From Verrucomicrobiota bacterium (GTDB lineage Bacteria; Verrucomicrobiota; Kiritimatiellia; JAAZAB01), in NCBI GenBank assembly GCA_018896395.1, contig JAHIMN010000209.1, positions 1 through 12,366 of the forward strand: a stretch of DNA of 12,366 bases. The letters run 5' to 3'. Positions 6,408 to 12,365 of the stretch are shown here, piece after piece. Position 1 is the stretch's first letter. Each line of letters opens with the position of its first letter. The position numbers and the translations under genes are program-made. The notes below the pieces were generated by a model. The model was not told where the DNA came from and searched no databases. It was given only the letters and a program-made list of their open reading frames with translations.

Positions 6408-7136
6408 TCATACCTTCGGCGGGTGCCGGGCGACCAGGCTGTTGACGTGTGCCAGCGACTGGAATGTGCCGGCGTCGCTCCACCAGCCGGACATGCGATC
6501 GAAGCGCAATTCGCCGCGTTTAATATAGGCATTGTTAACGTCCGTAATTTCCAGCTCGCCACGGGCGCTCGGTTGACAGGCGCGGATGATGTCGAAGACC
6601 TGGGAATCAAAAAAATAAATCCCGGTTACGGCGATATGAGATTTCGGCTTTTTTGGTTTTTCCTCGATTGCCAGCACGCGGTCGCCGGCAACTTCCGCCA
6701 CGCCAAAGCGCTCAGGATCGCTGACTTCCTTGCCGATGATCCGGGCGCCTTTCCGCTGGGCGCGGAAGGCGTCGGCATACGGGCGCAGGGCATCCTCAAA
6801 AATGTTGTCGCCCAGAATGACCGCTATGGGGTCACCATGCGCAAAATTTTCAGCCAGGCTCAAGGCCTGGGCGATGCCGCCGGCCTCGTCCTGAACTTTA
6901 TATGTGAAACGGCAGTGAAAAGCGTGGCCGGAGCCGAGCAAGTTGACCATGTCGCCCATGTGCTCGGTGCCGGTCACAATCAAAATCTCCTCGATGCCGG
7001 CGCCGATCAGCTTTTCGATAGGGGAATATATCATGGGCTTTTGCCCGACCGGCAGAAGATGCTTGTTGGTGACCTTGGTCAGCGGCATCAACCGCGATCC
7101 GGTCCCACCCGCGAGGACAATGCCTTTCAGATTCAT
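6408..7136 (-). CDS. rfbA: Glucose-1-phosphate thymidylyltransferase, short RmlA type
   Basis: A 242-residue nucleotidyltransferase that couples dTTP to glucose-1-phosphate, the first step toward dTDP-L-rhamnose. The signature GIVLAGGTGSRLMPLT is at 5-20 (the usual G-T-R-L reads G-S-R-L), KHLLPVGQKPMIYSPI at 25-40, the metal-binding aspartate D110 is in ILGDNIFED, EEKP is at 158-161, GELEITDVN at 193-201 and GWWSDAGT at 217-224. Classical RmlA is about 290 residues. This one ends soon after the core, like the short SpsI-type enzymes that lack the C-terminal helical region carrying the allosteric dTDP-rhamnose site. A GGGGGTG ribosome binding site lies a few bases before the ATG. It is preceded by an unusual 241-bp repeat-filled gap and followed closely by rfbD. 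Confidence 0.93.
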   Translation of the reverse strand: MNLKGIVLAGGTGSRLMPLTKVTNKHLLPVGQKPMIYSPIEKLIGAGIEEILIVTGTEHMGDMVNLLGSGHAFHCRFTYKVQDEAGGIAQALSLAENFAHGDPIAVILGDNIFEDALRPYADAFRAQRKGARIIGKEVSDPERFGVAEVAGDRVLAIEEKPKKPKSHIAVTGIYFFDSQVFDIIRACQPSARGELEITDVNNAYIKRGELRFDRMSGWWSDAGTFQSLAHVNSLVARHPPKV

Positions 7137-7160
7137 GCTGCACCCCCGTTTTTAAGAAGT

Positions 7161-7181
7161 AATCAGTGATCAGTTATCAGC
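7161..7181 (-). repeat. 7-bp-periodic tract, three units
   Basis: AATCAGT, GATCAGT and TATCAGC follow each other without gaps. On the sense (minus) strand they read as TGATNAC-type words with TGA at 7179, 7172 and 7165, spaced by seven, so all three frames are stopped. The word TGATAAC also appears at 1458-1464 on the plus strand. Confidence 0.6.
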
Positions 7182-7211
7182 AAGATGGCCATGCCAAAGA
7201 TTAATCGGCCA

Positions 7212-7260
7212 ACCTGCTTCTATCTCCATTCTCTTTTCCGCACTCCTCCATCCCAATCTG
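7212..7260 (-). repeat. Purine-rich degenerate 7-bp-periodic tract
   Basis: Seven consecutive heptamers on the plus strand, from ACCTGCT to CAATCTG, nearly all have C at position 6 and T at position 5. On the sense (minus) strand this gives GA or GG-A at a 7-base spacing, for example AGAATGG and GGAGTGC, close to the words of the 1384-1418 tract. The match is weaker than in the other tracts. Confidence 0.4.
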
Positions 7261-7264
7261 ACAT

Positions 7265-7339
7265 GCGGTTCTATCGAACCGCCGCTACACCCACAGCCGG
7301 AGATGTTCGTTCGTTGTAGCCGCCGTTCGATAGAACGGC
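7265..7339. repeat. REP doublet (REPIN/BIME-like inverted pair)
   Basis: Two 25-bp arms, 7265-7289 and 7315-7339, are inverted copies of each other with 22 of 25 positions matching, separated by 25 bases. Each arm is itself a hairpin with a 7-bp stem and a 4-base loop: GCGGTTC-TATC-GAACCGC on the left and GCCGTTC-GATA-GAACGGC on the right. Read outward-in, each arm starts with TGTAGC, that is, the GTAG tetranucleotide that precedes the palindrome in REP sequences mobilised by RAYT (REP-associated tyrosine) transposases. The third stem base pair is G-C in one arm and C-G in the other, a compensatory change that keeps the fold. No RAYT gene is in the window. Confidence 0.8.
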
Positions 7340-7345
7340 AATGCC

Positions 7346-7387
7346 GTGTTCCGCAATCCGCAATCAACAATCAGAAATCAGCAATTG
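7346..7387 (-). repeat. 7-bp-periodic tract overlapping the end of rfbC
   Basis: Six in-phase heptamers run GTGTTCC, GCAATCC, GCAATCA, ACAATCA, GAAATCA and GCAATTG. On the sense strand TGA occurs at 7380, 7373 and 7366, one in each frame; the first is the rfbC stop codon. GCAATCC is the reverse complement of the unit GGATTGC at 1405-1411, which links this tract to the one between the glycosyltransferase genes. Confidence 0.6.
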
Positions 7388-7929
7388 CAGCTAAAGTCGC
7401 GGTCAATGTCGCGGAAACGCGGGTTGCATTGGTCCTTTTCAGACAACAACGGTTCCGGTGTCGGCCAGGGAATGGCCAGATCCGGGTCGTTCCAGATGAT
7501 CCCTTTTTCGCCCTGCGGATGGTAATAGTCCGTGCAATAGTAAAGAAATTCGGCTTCATCGCTGAGCACGCAAAACCCATGGGCAAACCCGATCGGTACG
7601 AAAAGCTGTTTTTTGTTACGGGCGGACAAAACCTCGCTGACCCAGTGTCCAAAGGTCGGCGAGCCGAACCGGATATCTACAACAACGTCAAAAACTTCGC
7701 CGCGGAGCACGCGGACCAACTTGCCCTGCGGATGCCCGACCTGGTAATGTAAACCGCGCAGAGTGTTGCGGACGGATTGGGAATGATTAATCTGGACAAA
7801 GTCGGCCTGAATGCCTTGTGCCGCGAAAGCATCCCGCCGGTAGGTTTCCATGAAGAACCCGCGGCGGTCCTCAAAGACCTTTGGCTCGATAAGCAAAACG
7901 TCCCGAATGGCTGTTGGCGTAAATTTCAT
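7378..7929 (-). CDS. rfbC: dTDP-4-dehydrorhamnose 3,5-epimerase RmlC
   Basis: A 183-residue cupin enzyme that epimerises dTDP-4-dehydro-6-deoxyglucose at C3 and C5 in the rhamnose pathway. It starts MKFTPTAIRDVLLIEPKVF, the usual RmlC beginning; GFFMETY is at 24-30. The catalytic histidine is H61 in LRGLHYQ, K70 binds substrate, RGEVFDVVVDIR is at 76-87, the catalytic tyrosine lies in FLYYCTDYY (128-136), and D166 in LLSEKD completes the His-Asp dyad. The ATG at 7929 was chosen because it matches the family start and length; a frame reaching back to 8046 would overlap the upstream gene. The last residues, SCNC, and the stop codon fall in a 7-bp-periodic repeat, so the C-terminus may have been reshaped by it. 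It lies 38 bases after the two-helix membrane protein gene and probably shares its transcript. Confidence 0.95.
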   Translation of the reverse strand: MKFTPTAIRDVLLIEPKVFEDRRGFFMETYRRDAFAAQGIQADFVQINHSQSVRNTLRGLHYQVGHPQGKLVRVLRGEVFDVVVDIRFGSPTFGHWVSEVLSARNKKQLFVPIGFAHGFCVLSDEAEFLYYCTDYYHPQGEKGIIWNDPDLAIPWPTPEPLLSEKDQCNPRFRDIDRDFSCNC

Positions 7930-7967
7930 GCCGTCTTGCATCTTTAACTTTTTTCGGCAAACCAATA

Positions 7968-8264
7968 TTAGAATGGCCGGCGGCCGCAGAACAAAGCATC
8001 CACAAATTCGGTCACGCGCCCGATCAAGGGAAATTGCCGGTTGCATTTATAGAACAATGTTTTCAAAAGGCTATCGTAACCCGGTTGAACGAATCGCTGC
8101 ATCGCGTGCTGCCAAAGATCGTCCAGCATAATCCAGACGCCTAACAGGCAGATCACAATGCCTACAACGGCCATCCAGGGCTTGGGCGCCCAAAGCATTA
8201 AAAACCCGATTAGCGCTAGGAGCAGGCCGGGATAAAAATGATGCACACCTTGCAGAGATTCCAT
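7968..8264 (-). CDS. Small membrane protein with two transmembrane helices, unknown function
   Basis: A 98-residue protein with helices at about 11-26 (YPGLLLALIGFLMLW) and 31-47 (MAVVGIVICLLGVWIML), then a 50-residue soluble tail with basic and aromatic residues (FYKCNRQF at 71-78). H8 and H9 lie just before helix one, and D48, D49 and H53 just after helix two, so all sit on the same face of the membrane if both helices span it. The ATG at 8264 is two bases after the upstream TAA, so translation is probably coupled; a longer frame to 8438 would run deep into the upstream gene. I do not recognise a named family. Its position between a membrane protein and rfbC suggests a role in the envelope, without saying which. 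Confidence 0.72.
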   Translation of the reverse strand: MESLQGVHHFYPGLLLALIGFLMLWAPKPWMAVVGIVICLLGVWIMLDDLWQHAMQRFVQPGYDSLLKTLFYKCNRQFPLIGRVTEFVDALFCGRRPF

Positions 8265-8266
8265 CG

Positions 8267-8833
8267 TTACACGGTGGTTTGAAGTTTGAATCTCCGAATT
8301 ATTATCCAAAGCATAAAAGCGGCCATAGCGCCGGCAATACCCATGGCGATAACAACCGGATGAACGGCGACCGGGTTCCAGTTCAACATGGGCCGGGCCA
8401 TACCCTGTTGAAATTGCGCTGTACTGCCAATATGCCAAATCCGATTAAAAAACACGATGCAAATCAATATGGCCCCGGACAAAGGCACACCCAGCACCGC
8501 GAACAGCCCGGAACGGTGTGGCAGCAACTCGCGTGCCGTCATGATGCCGGCAAACAAGGACAAATGGTAGGCCGCCGCAAGATAAAGCAAAACCGGCGTT
8601 GCGACCAGGCGCGAATCCATCCAATACATCCACATCCAATCCGGTGCCATCTGGTAACAAACGACACCGGTCCCATATCCAAAAAGCGAGCCGAAAAGAA
8701 GGCCAATATAAAAAACCCTGTCCTTGAATAAAAGGCCCTGTCTTGGATGCCGGAAATGGTCCGCAAAAAGCATGGGGAAAAGCATCCCGAGCGCGAACAT
8801 CAGAAATAGATCGAGAAAGATTGTTAGACTCAC
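8267..8833 (-). CDS. Integral membrane protein, about five transmembrane helices, unknown function
   Basis: A 188-residue hydrophobic protein with likely helices at about 3-23, 39-60, 74-98, 108-130 and 156-180. Between helices two and three lies an unusual aromatic, methionine-rich loop, DWMWMYWMD (65-73), with aspartates at both ends; a short HFRHPRQG loop (26-33) follows helix one. The C-terminus is basic (RRFKLQ) and probably cytoplasmic. The start is a GTG with an A-A-G-G-G-G run almost touching it; a later ATG would cut into the first helix. It begins 48 bases after the SDR gene and ends two bases before the two-helix protein, so the three are likely one transcript. I cannot name a family. 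Nothing suggests a transporter signature or a known polysaccharide flippase or polymerase, which are much larger. Confidence 0.78.
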   Translation of the reverse strand: MSLTIFLDLFLMFALGMLFPMLFADHFRHPRQGLLFKDRVFYIGLLFGSLFGYGTGVVCYQMAPDWMWMYWMDSRLVATPVLLYLAAAYHLSLFAGIMTARELLPHRSGLFAVLGVPLSGAILICIVFFNRIWHIGSTAQFQQGMARPMLNWNPVAVHPVVIAMGIAGAMAAFMLWIIIRRFKLQTTV

Positions 8834-8881
8834 CCCCCTTCAGGTTAAAAAGATTCCGTTCTTATCCTTACGTCTTGCGGG

Positions 8882-9973
8882 CTATGCCTCGCTGTAATCC
8901 GGAATCCAATGTTGTTCCCGATACCAAGCCAGCCAGGAGTCAAAGGCCTTGATAAATGATTGGTTTTGAAACTTAAAGCCCGTAGCCAGTACGCGTTGAT
9001 TATCAAAACAGAAATGTTTGTCAACCCGAAAGATATGTAACATGCACCTGTCCAGCTTGGGAAAACGCAACACCTGTTTCAGTTGATATTTACGGCAGAT
9101 CCGGCCCCAATACCAGTTCAGGAACAAAGCTAAAGGCTGGAATGCGCCCAGGGCCATCAGGCAGGGTCCAACATACCACAGACAACGCAAACCACGTTTT
9201 GGGTATAGCAGGCGGAACCCGGCCTGGAAACCAAAGATCTGATAAAAAGCCCTTACGGCCGGTTCAAGGGTGACGATATCGTTATCGGCCAGATTATAAA
9301 TCGAGTTCCAATCCTTGCCGGACTTGATTGCATAAGCAACAAAGAGGGCAATATCATCAACGTGAACGCAGTTAAATTTCAGATCGCCATAAAGCACGGG
9401 CAGTTTTTTAATACCCATCTCTTTCAAAACAATCAAGGGCACAAATATCCCGGCGGCATATACACAGCGCGGGCCATAAATGCCCGAAGGGCGAATGATG
9501 ATTGTATCCATCCGTCCGTTGACCGATTCCGCTTGAACCAGGCGCTCACTTTCCAACTTGCTTTGTCCATAAGGAGTGCCGGGATGCAACGGGTGATCCT
9601 CTGTCAAAGGTGTGAATTGGGGGGCGCCATACACCTCTGCGGTGGAGAAGTGAATGAATTGGCGGACCCCCGCCGCTTTGGCTGCCTGGAGAAGATTGGC
9701 GGTACCCTGCACATTGACGGCATGCAGTTGTTCAACCGTTGCCGCCAGATCAAAGATGGCCGCGCAATGAACGATGCATTCCACCCCTTCCAAACAGGGG
9801 CGGATGGTTTCCGGCAGACACAAATCAAACCGCCGGATAGACGTTTGTTTCCGTTCAGAAATAAAGAGCGGCGCCACATAACATCCGGCAACAACTTCAT
9901 GGCCTTCATCGGCCAGTCGCTCGGCAATGTGCGACCCGACAAAGCCATCACAGCCTGTAACAAAGACCTTCAT
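8882..9973 (-). CDS. NAD(P)-dependent extended SDR (epimerase/dehydratase or 3beta-HSD-like)
   Basis: A 363-residue extended short-chain dehydrogenase. The cofactor loop TGCDGFVG is at 6-13, CIVHCAAIFDLAA at 66-78, the active-site serine/threonine lies in FSTAEVYG (109-116), and Y135/K139 form the Y-x-x-x-K pair in TPYGQSK. RPSGIYGPR (161-169) is the usual substrate-side loop. It is not RmlB: that dehydratase needs the D-E pair of a T-D-E-V-Y-G motif, and here the aspartate is alanine (A112). A hydrophobic stretch at about 262-288 (LRCLWYVGPCLMALG and following) is absent from soluble sugar epimerases. It recalls 3beta-HSD/NSDHL-type members and suggests a membrane-linked, perhaps lipid, substrate. 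GGAAAGG sits seven bases before the ATG. It is first in the run of genes leading to rfbC. The exact reaction is unknown. Confidence 0.92.
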   Translation of the reverse strand: MKVFVTGCDGFVGSHIAERLADEGHEVVAGCYVAPLFISERKQTSIRRFDLCLPETIRPCLEGVECIVHCAAIFDLAATVEQLHAVNVQGTANLLQAAKAAGVRQFIHFSTAEVYGAPQFTPLTEDHPLHPGTPYGQSKLESERLVQAESVNGRMDTIIIRPSGIYGPRCVYAAGIFVPLIVLKEMGIKKLPVLYGDLKFNCVHVDDIALFVAYAIKSGKDWNSIYNLADNDIVTLEPAVRAFYQIFGFQAGFRLLYPKRGLRCLWYVGPCLMALGAFQPLALFLNWYWGRICRKYQLKQVLRFPKLDRCMLHIFRVDKHFCFDNQRVLATGFKFQNQSFIKAFDSWLAWYREQHWIPDYSEA

Positions 9974-10009
9974 AGCGCATCCTTTCCGTATGCCACACTG
10001 GGCGAGGAT

Positions 10010-10038
10010 AATATATCAATCGTTGATAGATGCCACAA
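10010..10038 (-). promoter_or_regulatory. Candidate sigma70-type promoter for the SDR-membrane protein-rfbC operon
   Basis: On the minus strand TTGTGG (10038-10033) and TATATT (10015-10010) are separated by 17 bases. Transcription would start about 30 bases before the SDR start codon, leaving room for its good ribosome binding site. This is the only AT-rich stretch in the 125-bp gap after the cyclase gene. Confidence 0.42.
10014..10028. promoter_or_regulatory. Perfect inverted repeat, operator-like
   Basis: TATCAA-TCG-TTGATA is a perfect 6-bp inverted repeat with a 3-base centre. It lies in the spacer between the proposed -35 and -10 boxes and overlaps the -10 box by two bases, where a dimeric repressor would block transcription. 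A role as an operator is inferred from position only. Confidence 0.4.
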
Positions 10039-10098
10039 TATAAATAAAATGGATCTGCCAAGTGTGCCGTGATTGTTATCGGCTGGACGGAAACGCAA

Positions 10099-12228
10099 CT
10101 ATTTTTCGGTCATGACCCAGACGCCGTCCCATGCCGCTGACGGATCGGCCCGCAGGGCCTGGCACTTTCGCCAGTAGGCGGCGGCGGGCGGGTCCTTTGC
10201 GCGGAGCGGCTCAAAATGCGCGATGGCTTCGGCGAACTGGCCCTGGTAAAACGCGCTCAATCCCTTTGCGAACCGGGCAAAGTCGTCGGCATGTGCCGCC
10301 CAGGTTTCCGGGCGCATGGGCTCGAATACCCGCACCGGCGTTTTGCGACCGACCACGGCCACACGTGATATTTCGCGCGCGGCAAAGGCTTGGCCCATGA
10401 CAGCGCGGGTGGTTTCCGAGATCATGGTATAGGTGCCGAATTGCTTGTTGATCCCCTCCAGCCGCGAGGCCAGGTTGGCGGCGTCACCCAGGATGGTGTA
10501 GTTGAACCGGTTGCGCGAACCCATGTTGCCCACCACCACCGGCCCCGTGTTGAGTCCGATACGCATGCGCAGGTCTTTGCCGATGCGCGCGTGTATGGCG
10601 GGGCGCATTTCAGCAAGCGCCGTTTGGCAACGCAGGGCCGCGCGCACGGCGCGCACGACGTGATCGTCCTGCGCCAGGGGCGCGTTCCAGAAAGCGATGA
10701 TCGCGTCGCCTTCATACTTGTCCACCGTGCCGCCTTCGTCCTGGATAATGTCGGTCATCGCGGTCAAATACTCGTTGAGCAAAGCGGTCAGCTCCTGGGG
10801 ATTGAGGCCTTCGGAAATCGTGGTAAAGCCCTGCAAGTCGGAAAATAAAATCGAAAGCGTGCGCTGTTCCCCGCCCAACTGCAAGCGCTCGGGGTGCTGG
10901 ACAATCTGTTCGATCACATCCTCGCTCAGGTACTGCTTGAAGGCGCCGCGGATGAACCGCTTCTGCCGGCCTTCAGTGGCATAGTTCACCAGAACCGCGC
11001 TCACGAGGGCAAAAGCCGTCGCCGCTTCCAGGACCAGGAATGGCAGCCAGAAACCCTTGGTATAAGCGGCCACACACAGGATCGCTGGAATGGGCAGGGC
11101 CACCATAAAGGCCACGGCCGTATCGCGGGCGTTGCGGCAATACAATGTCGCCATGCCCCAAAACACACCCAGCAGGAGCGTCAGGGCGACCGTCGCCGGC
11201 CAGGGTGTATCCCGGATAAAGTCGCCGGCCAGTAAATTGTCGAGCACCGTGGCATGGATTTCCACGCCGGTATAAATGCGACTAACTGGTGCCGGCCGCA
11301 GGTCCAGGAGCCCCGGTGCGTTACAGCCCACCAACACGTAACAATCCTTGAAGGCATTGGTGTCCGTGATGGGCGGTATTTCGCCCGCCTGGATTTTCAA
11401 TTCGGACTGGATTACCGCCGCCGCACTGAAGCGCTGATGGGTTTTGGACGGCCCGCGGAAATTCAGGATCGTTTTGCCGCGACGATCAAGCGGAATACGG
11501 CGCGAACCGATGTTCAACCAGCAAGATTCAAGCGACAGCGATTCGTTGGTGGCCGCGGTCAGGTAGGCGGCCAGGCCGAGCGTCGGCACGATCTGCTGGT
11601 CAAACATGGCAAACAGGGGCATGCGGCGGAATATGGCGTCCGGATCGGGTCGGGCTTCGACATTGCCCAGCAGGGTGGCATTGGTGGCGACTTCCGGGAT
11701 CGGGAACGTGGCCCGCGGCATGACGAGGCGATTGTGGTTGCCTGCGGCCAGCCAAGCCTGCAGATTCCGAATTTTTATGGGAGAAGCAGGTATGTTTGTC
11801 GGCCAGATTGTCGTCTGGCCGGTTTCGCGACCGAGGAAAATCGTGTTGACAAAACCCGTGGTCTGGGCGATCGCCGCGCCGAAGGTGCGATCGTCATCCA
11901 CGCCGTAGGAAGACGGTTCCGTATAAAGCATGTCGAAGGCGACAGCCTTGGCGCCCTGGCGGCGGCAGAATTCGAGGATCGGTGAATAAACGGTGCGGGG
12001 CCATGGCCAACGCAGAGCCATTTCCTTATTGACCCAGTCGAGGCTTTGCTGGTCGATGAAGATCAGGCGGATTTTGCCGGTGAAGGAACTGGGCTTCGCC
12101 AGGCTGGTAACGCGCCAGTCCCAGGTTTTGGCTTCAAACCGGTCCAGCGCGCCGAAGGCCCATAAGCCCAGGGCCAATCCTGCGGCAGCGAGGCCGATCA
12201 ACAATCCATGGAATATCTTGCTTGGCAT
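10099..12228 (-). CDS. CHASE2-domain class III adenylate cyclase
   Basis: A 709-residue membrane receptor cyclase making cAMP from ATP. An N-terminal helix (about 7-25) leads to an extracytoplasmic CHASE2 sensor (about 30-335). Three helices follow at about 344-362, 370-388 and 393-415, then a linker and the cyclase domain (about 455-640). Both metal-binding aspartates are present, D464 in FSDLQGF and D508 in KYEGD. K504 and D582 (ILGDAANL) are the adenine-specifying pair, and N585 and R589 are the transition-state residues, so an active adenylate rather than guanylate cyclase is expected. The last 60 residues resemble one TPR unit (FAKGLSAFYQGQFAEAIAHF). The CHASE2 ligand is unknown. The ATG shares a base with the stop codon of the upstream gene (TAATG) and has no clear ribosome binding site of its own, so translation is probably coupled. 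Confidence 0.96.
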   Translation of the reverse strand: MPSKIFHGLLIGLAAAGLALGLWAFGALDRFEAKTWDWRVTSLAKPSSFTGKIRLIFIDQQSLDWVNKEMALRWPWPRTVYSPILEFCRRQGAKAVAFDMLYTEPSSYGVDDDRTFGAAIAQTTGFVNTIFLGRETGQTTIWPTNIPASPIKIRNLQAWLAAGNHNRLVMPRATFPIPEVATNATLLGNVEARPDPDAIFRRMPLFAMFDQQIVPTLGLAAYLTAATNESLSLESCWLNIGSRRIPLDRRGKTILNFRGPSKTHQRFSAAAVIQSELKIQAGEIPPITDTNAFKDCYVLVGCNAPGLLDLRPAPVSRIYTGVEIHATVLDNLLAGDFIRDTPWPATVALTLLLGVFWGMATLYCRNARDTAVAFMVALPIPAILCVAAYTKGFWLPFLVLEAATAFALVSAVLVNYATEGRQKRFIRGAFKQYLSEDVIEQIVQHPERLQLGGEQRTLSILFSDLQGFTTISEGLNPQELTALLNEYLTAMTDIIQDEGGTVDKYEGDAIIAFWNAPLAQDDHVVRAVRAALRCQTALAEMRPAIHARIGKDLRMRIGLNTGPVVVGNMGSRNRFNYTILGDAANLASRLEGINKQFGTYTMISETTRAVMGQAFAAREISRVAVVGRKTPVRVFEPMRPETWAAHADDFARFAKGLSAFYQGQFAEAIAHFEPLRAKDPPAAAYWRKCQALRADPSAAWDGVWVMTEK

Positions 12229-12365
12229 TAGATCGCAATGATAGGACAGCGCCGACCGGCGATCAAGTGTTTGTGTAGCTTGGCCGTAATGCCGGGTGTA
12301 AGATAGAATTCTTCGCTTGTTTTCTCCGGGTTGGTTGGTGAAGCCATGCGCCGCCGCAACTCGTT
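12228..12365 (-). CDS. C-terminal end of an unidentified gene (5' end outside window)
   Basis: A minus-strand frame open to the right edge ends with TAA at 12230-12228, giving 45 residues that finish LIAGRRCPIIAI. The TAA shares its last base with the ATG of the cyclase gene, the TAATG overlap typical of coupled genes, which is the main reason to think it is real. An internal ATG would leave only 39 residues and has no ribosome binding site. The cyclase frame is also open to the edge, so it is not excluded that the cyclase starts further upstream and this frame is spurious. I do not recognise the family. Confidence 0.5.
   Translation of the reverse strand, partial: NELRRRMASPTNPEKTSEEFYLTPGITAKLHKHLIAGRRCPIIAI

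Noticed and set aside
6384..7169. Plus-strand open frame of 261 codons, longer than rfbA opposite it
   Set aside because: The minus strand encodes an unmistakable RmlA with all its motifs. The plus frame shows no recognisable domain and spans the rfbA-rfbD junction.
7968..8438. Longer version of the two-helix membrane protein starting at 8438
   Set aside because: It would overlap the five-helix protein gene by more than 170 bp and adds a stretch with no membrane or domain character. The ATG at 8264, two bases after the upstream stop, is far more likely.
8882..9973. SDR gene as the missing rmlB
   Set aside because: The active-site motif reads STAEVYG instead of STDEVYG, removing the catalytic aspartate, and the protein has an extra hydrophobic C-terminal segment.
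10390..10848. Plus-strand open frame of 152 codons
   Set aside because: It lies opposite the catalytic cyclase domain, which keeps every catalytic residue.
11254..11985. Plus-strand open frame of 243 codons
   Set aside because: It is antisense to the CHASE2 region of the cyclase and has a composition rich in R, G and Q, typical of shadow frames in GC-rich DNA.
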